DNA from: Paraburkholderia ginsengisoli NBRC 100965
GTDB taxonomy: Bacteria; Pseudomonadota; Gammaproteobacteria; Burkholderiales; Burkholderiaceae
DNA: 64,000 nucleotides
Reading direction: 5' to 3'
NCBI RefSeq assembly: GCF_000739735.1
Contig: NZ_BBJF01000005.1
Span: 124,001-188,000 of the forward strand
Shown: positions 16,711 to 24,400 of the stretch, one piece after another
Layout: each line of letters opens with the position of its first letter
How positions within the stretch are numbered: the stretch's first letter is position 1
Notes under the pieces: model-generated
The model's database searches: none
Seen by the model: the letters and a program-made list of their open reading frames with translations, nothing else
Told to the model about the DNA's origin: nothing
Translations under genes and position numbers: made by a program

Positions 16711-17577
16711 ATGTTTGCGTCAAGCCCGTTTTCCGGCCTGCTGCACCACGCGAGCCTCTGGCTGCAAGCGTACGCGCTCGTGCTGGCGCTGATGGGCGTG
16801 GGCGCGTTGCTGGAGCGTCGCTGGCCCGCCGCGTTGCTGCAATCGCGCTCGGGGCAGCGCATGAACATGGCCTATGCGGGTTTGTATCTGGCGCTCGTCG
16901 AGGCGGCGAAGCCGTTGACGGCGGCGGCTAGTGTCGCCATCGTGAACGCGTTGGGCGGCGGCATGGTCGTGCTGGTGTCGCGCGGATGGGGCGCGCTCGC
17001 GTCGTTCGTGATCGTGCTGCTGACCATCGATGTGCTCGAATACGCGTTTCACCGTTTGCAGCACACGTGGCCCGTGCTGTGGAAGCTGCATTCGCTGCAC
17101 CATAGCGCGGTCGACTTCAACGTCACGGTGACGCTGCGGCATCACTGGTCCGAAGTGCTGATCAAGGGTTGTCTGCTCTATCCGCTGGTGGGCGTTCTGT
17201 TCAGGGTCGAGCCGTGGATCGTCGGGGCGACTTCCTTCGTGTTCATGTTCGGCAATTATTTCGCGCACCTGAATCTGCGCGTGGACCTCGGCCGCTACGT
17301 CACGTGGGTCAACAATCCGCAATATCACCGCTTGCACCACTCGGTGCGCGCCGAACATTTCGATCACAACTTCACGCAATTGCTGCCGCTGTGGGACCAC
17401 CTGTTCGGCACACTCTGGGTGCCGGCCAAACACGAATGGCCGGCCACCGGTCTCGACGACGGCACGCAACCGCGCTCGCTGCTCGGCGCGATCAGCTGGC
17501 CGCTGGGCGTGCAGATCGGACGCGCTGCCGCGCTGCGCCGCGAGCCGGTCGCGCTGCTGGACAAAGAGACGAAGTGA
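16711..17577 (+). CDS. Sterol desaturase / fatty acid hydroxylase family membrane protein
   Basis: This 288-residue integral membrane di-iron oxygenase has hydrophobic segments at about 18-35, 55-85, 95-112 and 150-180. The histidine boxes are HRLQH (114-118), HSLHH (127-131) and, near residues 209-225, HRLHH and HFDHNF. All eight family histidines seem present. Members hydroxylate or desaturate lipids such as sterols, fatty acids or hopanoid-like substrates; the substrate here is unknown. It is a single gene, convergent with the MFS gene. Confidence 0.92.
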   Translation: MFASSPFSGLLHHASLWLQAYALVLALMGVGALLERRWPAALLQSRSGQRMNMAYAGLYLALVEAAKPLTAAASVAIVNALGGGMVVLVSRGWGALASFVIVLLTIDVLEYAFHRLQHTWPVLWKLHSLHHSAVDFNVTVTLRHHWSEVLIKGCLLYPLVGVLFRVEPWIVGATSFVFMFGNYFAHLNLRVDLGRYVTWVNNPQYHRLHHSVRAEHFDHNFTQLLPLWDHLFGTLWVPAKHEWPATGLDDGTQPRSLLGAISWPLGVQIGRAAALRREPVALLDKETK

Positions 17578-17616
17578 CGTTGCCAGGCGAGCCGGCACCT
17601 CGTCGCTATCCTGCGT

Positions 17617-18792
17617 CTAGGCGAGCCGCGCAGTCCGCACCGCCTTGCCGCCCAGCAGGCAGACGATCAACGTAGCCATCACCAACACGCACAACGCCAC
17701 GCGCAAACCGAGCAGCCCCGCGCCGAGTCCGATCAAGGGCGGCCCGACCAGGAAGCCGGCATAGCCTGCGGTGGCCGCCATCGATACGCCCGTCGCCGGT
17801 GTGACGGTCGAACGGCCCGCCGCGCTGAAAATGACAGGAACGATATTCGCGAGGCCGACGCCGACCATCGCGAAGCCCACGCACGCGGTCAGCATGGTCG
17901 GCAGACTCAGCACCAGTGCGAGCCCCGCCACCGCGATCAGGCCGCCGAGCGCGACGACCCGGCTCGACCCGAAGCGGCGCACCGACACATCGCCGACGAT
18001 GCGGCACGCCGCCATCGAAAACGCAAACGCCGAGTAGCCGATCGCCGCGACGCTCGCTTCCTGGCTCAACGTGGAGCGCAGATACACCGCGCTCCAGTCG
18101 GCCACCGCGCCTTCCACCAGCATGCAGAGGAACGCGAGCATCGCCAGTTTCATCACCCCGCCGCTGGGCCACGCGAAGCCGCTGGACGCCGCGGCCACGC
18201 GCGGACCGAGATCGCGCAACGCCAGCACGGCCGCGCAAACGATCAGGACAGCGATGAACGCATCGGGCGCCAGCAGTCCGCCGATCACACCGACGCCACC
18301 CCTTTGCAGCATCGCTCCGGTGGCCGCGCCGAGCAACCCGCCGGCGCTCCACGCCGCATGAAACGACGACATGATCGGCGCGCGCCATTGCGTTTCGATG
18401 GTGCTGGCGTGGCCGTTCATCGACACGTCCAATGCGCCGTTCGCCGCGCCGAGCGCGAACAGCACCGCGCACAGCGCGGCCATGTTGGGCGCGAACGCGG
18501 GCAGCGGCAACGCGATCACGAAGGCCGCGCCGAGCAGCGCGGTCGCGCGGCCGCTGCCGAAGCGCGGCGCGAGCTGTCCCGCTAGCGGCATTGCGACGAT
18601 CGCGCCCAGCGCGAACGCGAACAACGCAATGCCGAGCGAGGTGTCGCTGAGCGCGAGGCTTTCCTTGATGCGCGGCACTTCGACGGCCCACGCGCCGATC
18701 CCGAAGCCGTTGGCGAGAAATACGCCGATGGTCGCGATGCGTTCCTTGAGCGGCTTGACGTGCTCGATATGAGAGGTGGCGAGTGAGGTCAT
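17617..18792 (-). CDS. MFS transporter
   Basis: This 391-residue inner-membrane protein has about twelve predicted segments. The start is placed at ATG 18792 (MTSLATSHIEHVKPLKERIATIGVFLANGFGIGAWAVEVPRIKE), which overlaps the DeoR stop by 4 bp (ATGA). The frame is open for another 86 codons upstream, but those are Arg-rich and overlap DeoR. The sequence resembles the YbjJ-like group of MFS proteins (VPRIKESLALSDTSLGIALF; NGALDVSMNGHA). Translational coupling to a DeoR regulator suggests a sugar or nucleoside derivative as substrate (inference). Confidence 0.92.
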   Translation of the reverse strand: MTSLATSHIEHVKPLKERIATIGVFLANGFGIGAWAVEVPRIKESLALSDTSLGIALFAFALGAIVAMPLAGQLAPRFGSGRATALLGAAFVIALPLPAFAPNMAALCAVLFALGAANGALDVSMNGHASTIETQWRAPIMSSFHAAWSAGGLLGAATGAMLQRGGVGVIGGLLAPDAFIAVLIVCAAVLALRDLGPRVAAASSGFAWPSGGVMKLAMLAFLCMLVEGAVADWSAVYLRSTLSQEASVAAIGYSAFAFSMAACRIVGDVSVRRFGSSRVVALGGLIAVAGLALVLSLPTMLTACVGFAMVGVGLANIVPVIFSAAGRSTVTPATGVSMAATAGYAGFLVGPPLIGLGAGLLGLRVALCVLVMATLIVCLLGGKAVRTARLA

Positions 18793-19583
18793 GAGCGCGC
18801 CACCATCACGTTGTCGCAGACCGCTTCGAGACTCGCGAGCCGCGCGGCCGGCACGTCGGCTTCGACGAACAGGTAATCGATCGCCGCCGCCGGCGCCACC
18901 GCGAAGGGCGCGGCGGTCATCAGTTTTTCCGAGGTCAGCGCGATCGCAATCTGGCTGCTTGCTTTCACCATTGCCCGCTTGAGTTCGGCGTCTTCGGCAT
19001 CGAACGCGGCGACGCCTTCGTCCGGGTCGAGCGCACACGCACCGAGGAAGCACAGGTCCGCGCGGACCTGCTGGATTTGCAGCAGCGCGGTCGCGCCGAG
19101 CGACCCCGCCGCGCCGCGCGCAATGCGCCCGCCGACGAGAATCACGTCGAAGCCCGGGCGATTCAGCAGACGGCCGCAGGCTTCGGGCGAATTCGTCACG
19201 ACCGTGAGGTCTGCGTTGTCCGGCAGCGCGGCCGCGATCGCGACGTTGGTCGAACCGGCGTCGAGCAGAATGATCTGCTTCGGGCGCACGATCGACGCCG
19301 CCGCGCTCGCGAGGCAGGCCTTGCGATCGACGGCTTCGCTCATGCGGACGGCGGCGGGTTTGTCGGCGGGCGAGATCAGGAGGGCGCCGCCGTACACGCG
19401 CTTGCAGTGCCCCTGTTCGGCGAGATCGCGCAGATGCCGGCGCACCGTGTGTTCCGAGGTCTGGAGTTCGGCGGCGAGCGCTGCCGCGAGCACGCGCCCG
19501 TCGGTGCGCAGCCGCTCCAGAATGAGTTGCTCGCGCTGCTCGGGCAGCAGTCCGTTGATGGCGTCTTCCCGTGTTCGCTGCAT
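18789..19583 (-). CDS. DeoR family transcriptional regulator
   Basis: The protein has 264 residues. The N-terminal winged helix-turn-helix (about 15-75) contains REQLILERLRTDGRVLAAAL and SEHTVRRHLRDLAEQG. The C-terminal DeoR sensor domain has the sugar-phosphate-isomerase-like motifs LLDAGSTNVAIAAAL (about 105-119) and FLGACALDPDEGV. It probably responds to a phosphorylated sugar intermediate and controls its own operon with the downstream MFS gene, whose start overlaps its stop. Confidence 0.92.
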   Translation of the reverse strand: MQRTREDAINGLLPEQREQLILERLRTDGRVLAAALAAELQTSEHTVRRHLRDLAEQGHCKRVYGGALLISPADKPAAVRMSEAVDRKACLASAAASIVRPKQIILLDAGSTNVAIAAALPDNADLTVVTNSPEACGRLLNRPGFDVILVGGRIARGAAGSLGATALLQIQQVRADLCFLGACALDPDEGVAAFDAEDAELKRAMVKASSQIAIALTSEKLMTAAPFAVAPAAAIDYLFVEADVPAARLASLEAVCDNVMVARS

Positions 19584-19616
19584 CTGTCCACCTTGCCGTT
19601 GAGAGTCAATCGATCA

Positions 19617-19642
19617 TAAACGAGCAAAATGTAGCGTAAACG
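19617..19642 (-). promoter_or_regulatory. Direct repeats upstream of the DeoR gene, candidate operator
   Basis: TAAACG occurs at 19617-19622 and 19637-19642, spaced by 20 bp (two helical turns), in an AT-rich stretch 35-60 bp upstream of the regulator start. DeoR proteins often bind direct repeats; autoregulation is inferred. Confidence 0.35.
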
Positions 19643-19691
19643 TTCGACGGACGCAACGCCTTGTTTTGAGCGCAGACGCCGCGCTTGCAGG

Positions 19692-21251
19692 TTAGACGCT
19701 AGTGAGGCGCCTTGAAGCGCGCCCGAATACCATCCAGTCGAGCAGCCATACCGTGACGAGCGTGGCACCCATCAACGGAAACACGACGCCGAGCAGAACG
19801 AGACCGGCTTTCCAGCCGCGCATCGGCGGCGCCGCGCGTTCGCGCGACAGCGCGCCGAGCGAGCGCTGCGGCCGCCGTTTCCACCACATCACGCAGCCGG
19901 TCACGGCCATCGCCGCGAGGCCGAGCGAAATGGCCGCGCACAGAATCTGATTGGCGACGCCGAAGTAGCGGCCCATATGCAGCGACGTGCCGTACGACAC
20001 CGCCTTCGATACCGCGCCGTAGTCGCGATAGCGGATGTCCTTCAGCACAGCGCCGCTGTATTGATCGATGTACAGCGTGCGTTCCTTTTTCGGATCGTCG
20101 GGAAAGTACGAGACGGTGTAGACGCCGGTCGCGGAGGTCGGCAACACGATGCTGTAGCCGTCCGTCACGCCGAGCGACGCCGCGATCTCGACGATGCGGC
20201 CGAGCGGCAGCGCTTGCGGTGTATCCGCGTCGGCATCTGCATCCATGCCGCTAGCGGGCGCGGCAGAAGAAGGCACACGCGAGTTGCCGACCGCCCACGG
20301 CGTGAGCGGCAGAGGCAGATCGTCCATCACCATGCCTGGCATCGAGTCCATGTTCGCGGAGTGGCCGCCGTGTTCATCGTGTTCGCCATGCGTGCGAGGC
20401 GCGGCATGGCCCGCGTTGTGCGCAGGCGTATCGGCCGGAGTGCTGCCACCGACGCCCGCCCCCGGCAGCGTCGAGCGCACTGGCAAGCCGCCCCATGAGC
20501 CGGGCGGCGCGCCGAGATTCGCGGCGGTCGCGAGCGCCTTGAACTGCTTGCCCCACGAGCCCGACCACGGCAGGCCCGTCAGCACGAACGCGAGTGCGCC
20601 GAGCGCGAGCCAGACGCCCATCACGGCATGCAGGTTCTTCCACAGCGCGCGTCCCTTGAGCGTGAAGCTCGGCAACAGCGCAGCGCGCGCGGTGGTCTTG
20701 CCGCGCGGCCACCAGAGCGCGATGCCGGTGCCGATCATCACCAGCGTCCAGCAGGCGGCCAACTCCATCAGCAGCTCGCCGGGTTTGCCGAGCAACAGCT
20801 TGCGATGCAGCATCCGGTCCACCTGCATGAAGCGTCGCTCGACGCTCAGCGTGCCCAGCACATCGCCGGTGTACGGGTTCAGATAGACGCTTTGCTTGTC
20901 GCCGTCCGCGAGACGGAAGACGAATTCGGCGCTGCGTTTCGGATCGCTCGTGATGACAGCGGTCACTGCCGCCGAGTCTGGCGGCATCGCCGCGCGGGCC
21001 TTCGCGAGCAGCGCGTTGTCGGGCAGGCGCGGTGTCGCCTGCGATTCGACGATCAGACGATGGCGATACAGCAGCGGCTCGATCTGCGGCTGAAAGCAAT
21101 ACAGCGTGCCGGTGATCGCGAGCACGACGAGAAACGGCATCACGAAGAGACCGGCGTAGAAGTGCCAGCGCCAGAGCGTCCGATAACCCGGGTTCGTCGT
21201 ACCGGCGGAGGACGAACTGATGCGTTGAGCGGCGGTAGTGGTGGTGGACAT
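19692..21251 (-). CDS. PepSY-associated TM protein with a His/Met-rich loop
   Basis: This 519-residue inner-membrane protein of the PepSY-TM family begins with the conserved W-R-WHFYAGLFVMPF helix (about 27-50). Other segments lie at about 162-181, 205-228, and two near the C-terminus (about 425-445 and 480-505), with periplasmic PepSY domains between them. Residues 278-309 form a loop with seven His and four Met, including HGEHDEHGGH and MDSMPGMVM, typical of copper-binding stretches. Last gene of a DUF2946-TonB receptor-PepSY operon. Such proteins are thought to act in metal or siderophore reduction after uptake. The start ATG 21251 has GAGGATTGC upstream. Confidence 0.9.
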   Translation of the reverse strand: MSTTTTAAQRISSSSAGTTNPGYRTLWRWHFYAGLFVMPFLVVLAITGTLYCFQPQIEPLLYRHRLIVESQATPRLPDNALLAKARAAMPPDSAAVTAVITSDPKRSAEFVFRLADGDKQSVYLNPYTGDVLGTLSVERRFMQVDRMLHRKLLLGKPGELLMELAACWTLVMIGTGIALWWPRGKTTARAALLPSFTLKGRALWKNLHAVMGVWLALGALAFVLTGLPWSGSWGKQFKALATAANLGAPPGSWGGLPVRSTLPGAGVGGSTPADTPAHNAGHAAPRTHGEHDEHGGHSANMDSMPGMVMDDLPLPLTPWAVGNSRVPSSAAPASGMDADADADTPQALPLGRIVEIAASLGVTDGYSIVLPTSATGVYTVSYFPDDPKKERTLYIDQYSGAVLKDIRYRDYGAVSKAVSYGTSLHMGRYFGVANQILCAAISLGLAAMAVTGCVMWWKRRPQRSLGALSRERAAPPMRGWKAGLVLLGVVFPLMGATLVTVWLLDWMVFGRASRRLTSV

Positions 21252-21315
21252 GCAATCCTCGTCAGGCTTGAATGGGTCGATTGGCTTGCGTGCGTGAAGC
21301 GGTCACGTCGAGCGA

Positions 21316-23727
21316 TCAGATGTGCAGCTTCGCTTCCACGTAAAACGTGCGGCCCGGATACGGGTGATAAACGAAGTAGCGCGCATCGAAGATGTTGTCG
21401 ACACCGACGCCGATCTCACTGAGCTTCGTCGGCCTGAAGGTGAACTTCGCGTCCGCCACCGTGTACGAACTGGTGCCGCCGAACACGTTCGGGTTCGTGT
21501 CGGTGTTGGTCAGCGTGTTGTACTGGCGCCCCGAGTAGCGCGCGGCGAGCGTGAGCGCGGCGCGTTCGTCGAAGTGATAAGTCGCGGCGAGATTCACACG
21601 CCACAGCGGAATGCGATAGAAGTACTTGCCGACCGTGGCGGGGTTCTGCGCATTGGCGATGATCTTCGACTGCGTATAGGCGACGCTCGCCAATAGATCG
21701 AGACCGTGCACGAGCACGTCCTGTCCCGAGTAGCTCGTTTCGACGCCGCGCGAGCGGACCTTGCCGATGTTCTGGAAGTTCGTCACGTTGGGAATCACGG
21801 TCGTGTCGGTCTGACTGAAGATCGTGTTCTTCACGTCGTCCTGAAACAGTGAGAAGCGGAACAGGCCGTTCCAGTGCGCCCATTCGGCGCTCAGTTCTTT
21901 CGACAGATCGTCTTCCGGCTTCAGGTTCGGATTGTTGTTGACGATCGACGAGCCGTTAATCTGCCCCTGGAACAATTCGCTGACGGTCGGAAAGCGGTAA
22001 GCGCGGCCGATCGAAGCGCGCAAGGTCAGATCGTCGCTGACGTCGAACGACAGCGACGCTTTCGGCGAGAAGTGACTCTGGCTTGCATCGCCGAACGCAA
22101 CGGTCTTGCCGGGCAGCGACTGTGCGCCGTCGTAGGCTTGCCAGTCTTCGTAGCGCACACCGTAGACGAGTTTCCAGCGCGGCAGAAAACGCCAGGCGTC
22201 CTGCGCATATAACGCCTGGGTCTGCGTCTTGCCGACGAACGCGTTCGCAAACGACGTCGCGTCGCCGTCGCGCCAGCTCAGCGTGTTGTAGCTCTGGTTG
22301 TCGAGGAAGTAGTTGTCGTAGTGATAGCCGAAGCTCACGGCGTGATTCAACAGACCGGCCTGGGTCGTCGCGGGCGTATAGGTGGCGCGCAGATCGAGCG
22401 TTTTCCAACCTGTGCCGTCGCCGAAGATCACCGTGCCGGGACCATTGCCGGGCGCGCCGGAATTCGCGGTGCGCGCGACGCTATTGCCGATGTCGTAGTA
22501 CGAGGCGATCGCTTCGCCGTTCCAGCCGGTCGCGTTGCGCGTTTTCAGCGAGAGGCCGTACAGCCAGTTTTCGCTGTGACCGCGACTCGGCGCGAACGCG
22601 GCCTCGGGGATCGTGTACCGGTACCCGCCCATCGACACCGTACCGCTATAGACGGGGTTGCCGTTTTCGTCGCGCAGGAAGGTCGAGGTCTGGCTGTCGT
22701 AGGTCTGGTGCCAGTAGCCGAGCGTGAAGCCGGCTTGCAGCGTCGGCGTGAAGTCGTACTGCATCTTCAGCTTGAACTGGTCCTGCACCGTGTGCTCGAT
22801 GCCTTCGCCGTTCACGCCGAGTACGGCGGTCGGCGTGTTGGTCTGGTTGTTGTAGAAGTACGCGCCGGTCACGGGCGTGTCGCCGGCTTTCGCGGGCGTG
22901 CCCGACTTCGCGAGCGTCGCGAATTGCAGCGGCTGGCTGGTGTTCTCCAGGTGATTCACGCCGAGCCGGTACGAGAACTTGCCGATGCGGTCGCCGATCG
23001 ACGCGCTCATCTCGCTGCCGTTGAAATTACGGTTCACGCCGTACAGGCTGAAGTGCTGCGTGAACGCCTTGACGTCGGCGCTGGCTTCGAACTGTTTCGG
23101 CATGCGCGTGCTGATCAGCACCGTCGCACCGAGCGAGTTGCCCGGATATAGCGCGGAAAACGGCCCGTAGATCACATCGACCTGCTGGATCTCGTCGGGG
23201 GACACCATCGACCAGCGCGGGGCAAACGTGAAGCTGTTGCCGAGCAGATTCGAGAGCAGCAGGCCGTCCGCATAGACGAGGCCGCGCGCGCTTTGCGCGT
23301 TGCTCGTGCCGCGCACGGCGATCAGCGAATTCACATCGCCGATAAAGCGCTTGCGCACGGCGAGGTTCGGCATGTATTTCAGCACGTCTTCGGAATTGAC
23401 GACGTTCCAGTTGGCGAACTGCTCGCGCGTGACGGTTTCGACCGACGCGGGCAGGTTCGGATCGACGGCGCGCGGCGCGGCAGCCGCGCTCGCATTCGCG
23501 CTGATGTTGACAGCGGGCAACGTGGCCTCGGTGCCCGCGCTTTCGGCGGCATGGGCGGCGGACGGCACGAAGGCCGGCACGACCGCGGGAATGAACGCGG
23601 GAATCAGCGCGGGCCAATAAGCCGGAGAAAATGCACTGACGAGCGGCTGCGGCCGCCGACGAAACGGGACACCGCGAGCATCGCGGCGGACGCAAAAGGG
23701 CAGGCTTCGCAGGGCGAAGTTGAACAT
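21316..23727 (-). CDS. TonB-dependent outer membrane receptor
   Basis: The protein has 803 residues. A long, unusual signal region (about 1-60) contains the quasi-repeat PALIPAFIPAVVPAFVP before AAHAAE. The plug domain (about 85-205) includes SRGLVYADGLLLSNL and VIYGPFSALYPGNSLGATV, and the 22-strand beta barrel ends with an aromatic C-terminal strand (RTFYVEAKLHI). There is no obvious TonB box or signalling extension by eye. The ATG at 23727 has AAGGAAACG upstream. It lies between DUF2946 and PepSY genes, which suggests a metal or metallophore substrate; copper is favoured by the neighbours, but iron-siderophore cannot be excluded. Confidence 0.92.
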   Translation of the reverse strand: MFNFALRSLPFCVRRDARGVPFRRRPQPLVSAFSPAYWPALIPAFIPAVVPAFVPSAAHAAESAGTEATLPAVNISANASAAAAPRAVDPNLPASVETVTREQFANWNVVNSEDVLKYMPNLAVRKRFIGDVNSLIAVRGTSNAQSARGLVYADGLLLSNLLGNSFTFAPRWSMVSPDEIQQVDVIYGPFSALYPGNSLGATVLISTRMPKQFEASADVKAFTQHFSLYGVNRNFNGSEMSASIGDRIGKFSYRLGVNHLENTSQPLQFATLAKSGTPAKAGDTPVTGAYFYNNQTNTPTAVLGVNGEGIEHTVQDQFKLKMQYDFTPTLQAGFTLGYWHQTYDSQTSTFLRDENGNPVYSGTVSMGGYRYTIPEAAFAPSRGHSENWLYGLSLKTRNATGWNGEAIASYYDIGNSVARTANSGAPGNGPGTVIFGDGTGWKTLDLRATYTPATTQAGLLNHAVSFGYHYDNYFLDNQSYNTLSWRDGDATSFANAFVGKTQTQALYAQDAWRFLPRWKLVYGVRYEDWQAYDGAQSLPGKTVAFGDASQSHFSPKASLSFDVSDDLTLRASIGRAYRFPTVSELFQGQINGSSIVNNNPNLKPEDDLSKELSAEWAHWNGLFRFSLFQDDVKNTIFSQTDTTVIPNVTNFQNIGKVRSRGVETSYSGQDVLVHGLDLLASVAYTQSKIIANAQNPATVGKYFYRIPLWRVNLAATYHFDERAALTLAARYSGRQYNTLTNTDTNPNVFGGTSSYTVADAKFTFRPTKLSEIGVGVDNIFDARYFVYHPYPGRTFYVEAKLHI

Positions 23728-23809
23728 GAACGTTTCCTTGAACCATTGGACAGACGACCGCGCGCACCCTCGACGGGCGCGACGAATGCGCGATCAGGAC
23801 CGGCAGTGA

Positions 23810-24211
23810 TCAGGAAACGACGGGCGGGGCCCTAGGGCGTCCCGAAGGGAACGCGCCGAGCGGCGTGAAGCGGGTGGAAAGCGTGGGCGGCGCGGTGCCG
23901 GCCAACGCGAGGGCGCCCGACGGCTCGACGGCGGCGACCGTCGGCATCGCGACGTGATGTTCGAGCAGATGACAGTAGCCGCACGCGCCGAAGGCGTCGT
24001 CGTGGCTCAGATGCACCGGCTCCGGAGCGGTGTGGGCGATGAGGCTCGCGTCGCTCGCACCGGCTGGCTGCAACGCCGAACAGAGCGCGGCAATGGGCTC
24101 GTGCGCGCGGCTCGACGTCAGCATCTGACTCACGAGCGGCGCGAACACGACGAGCCACATGGCGAACAGGCCAAGCCAGGCGGTCGTGCGGTTGCGGGAT
24201 CGTAGCGTCAT
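23810..24211 (-). CDS. DUF2946 family protein (probable metal-related)
   Basis: The product is a 133-residue protein with an N-terminal hydrophobic segment (TAWLGLFAMWLVVFAPLVSQ) and a periplasmic part containing CGYCHLLEHH, the CxxC-x4-HH pattern typical of DUF2946 and likely to bind metal. The start is placed at ATG 24211 (MTLRSRNRTT); a TTG at 24256 in frame is possible. No strong ribosome-binding site is seen at either. First gene of the operon with the TonB receptor and PepSY protein. Confidence 0.75.
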   Translation of the reverse strand: MTLRSRNRTTAWLGLFAMWLVVFAPLVSQMLTSSRAHEPIAALCSALQPAGASDASLIAHTAPEPVHLSHDDAFGACGYCHLLEHHVAMPTVAAVEPSGALALAGTAPPTLSTRFTPLGAFPSGRPRAPPVVS

Positions 24212-24400
24212 GATGAACGGAGATGAGAGCGGGGCGATTCTAACATTGCCTTGCAATCCTTTCTCGCGTGATGCCGCTTATAGCAGCGGAATAGACGGCT
24301 AAAAGGCGTTCATTTCGCGGCGCTGGATTGGCGCTGAATCTTTTAAGCTGCGGAGTGCACGCAACGCCGCGACAGCGCCGCTTTTCCTTTGCCACGACTC

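Noticed and set aside
18793..19053. 86-codon upstream extension of the MFS gene
   Set aside because: It overlaps the DeoR gene, is Arg-rich and lacks membrane character; the ATGA overlap at 18789-18792 fits a start at 18792.
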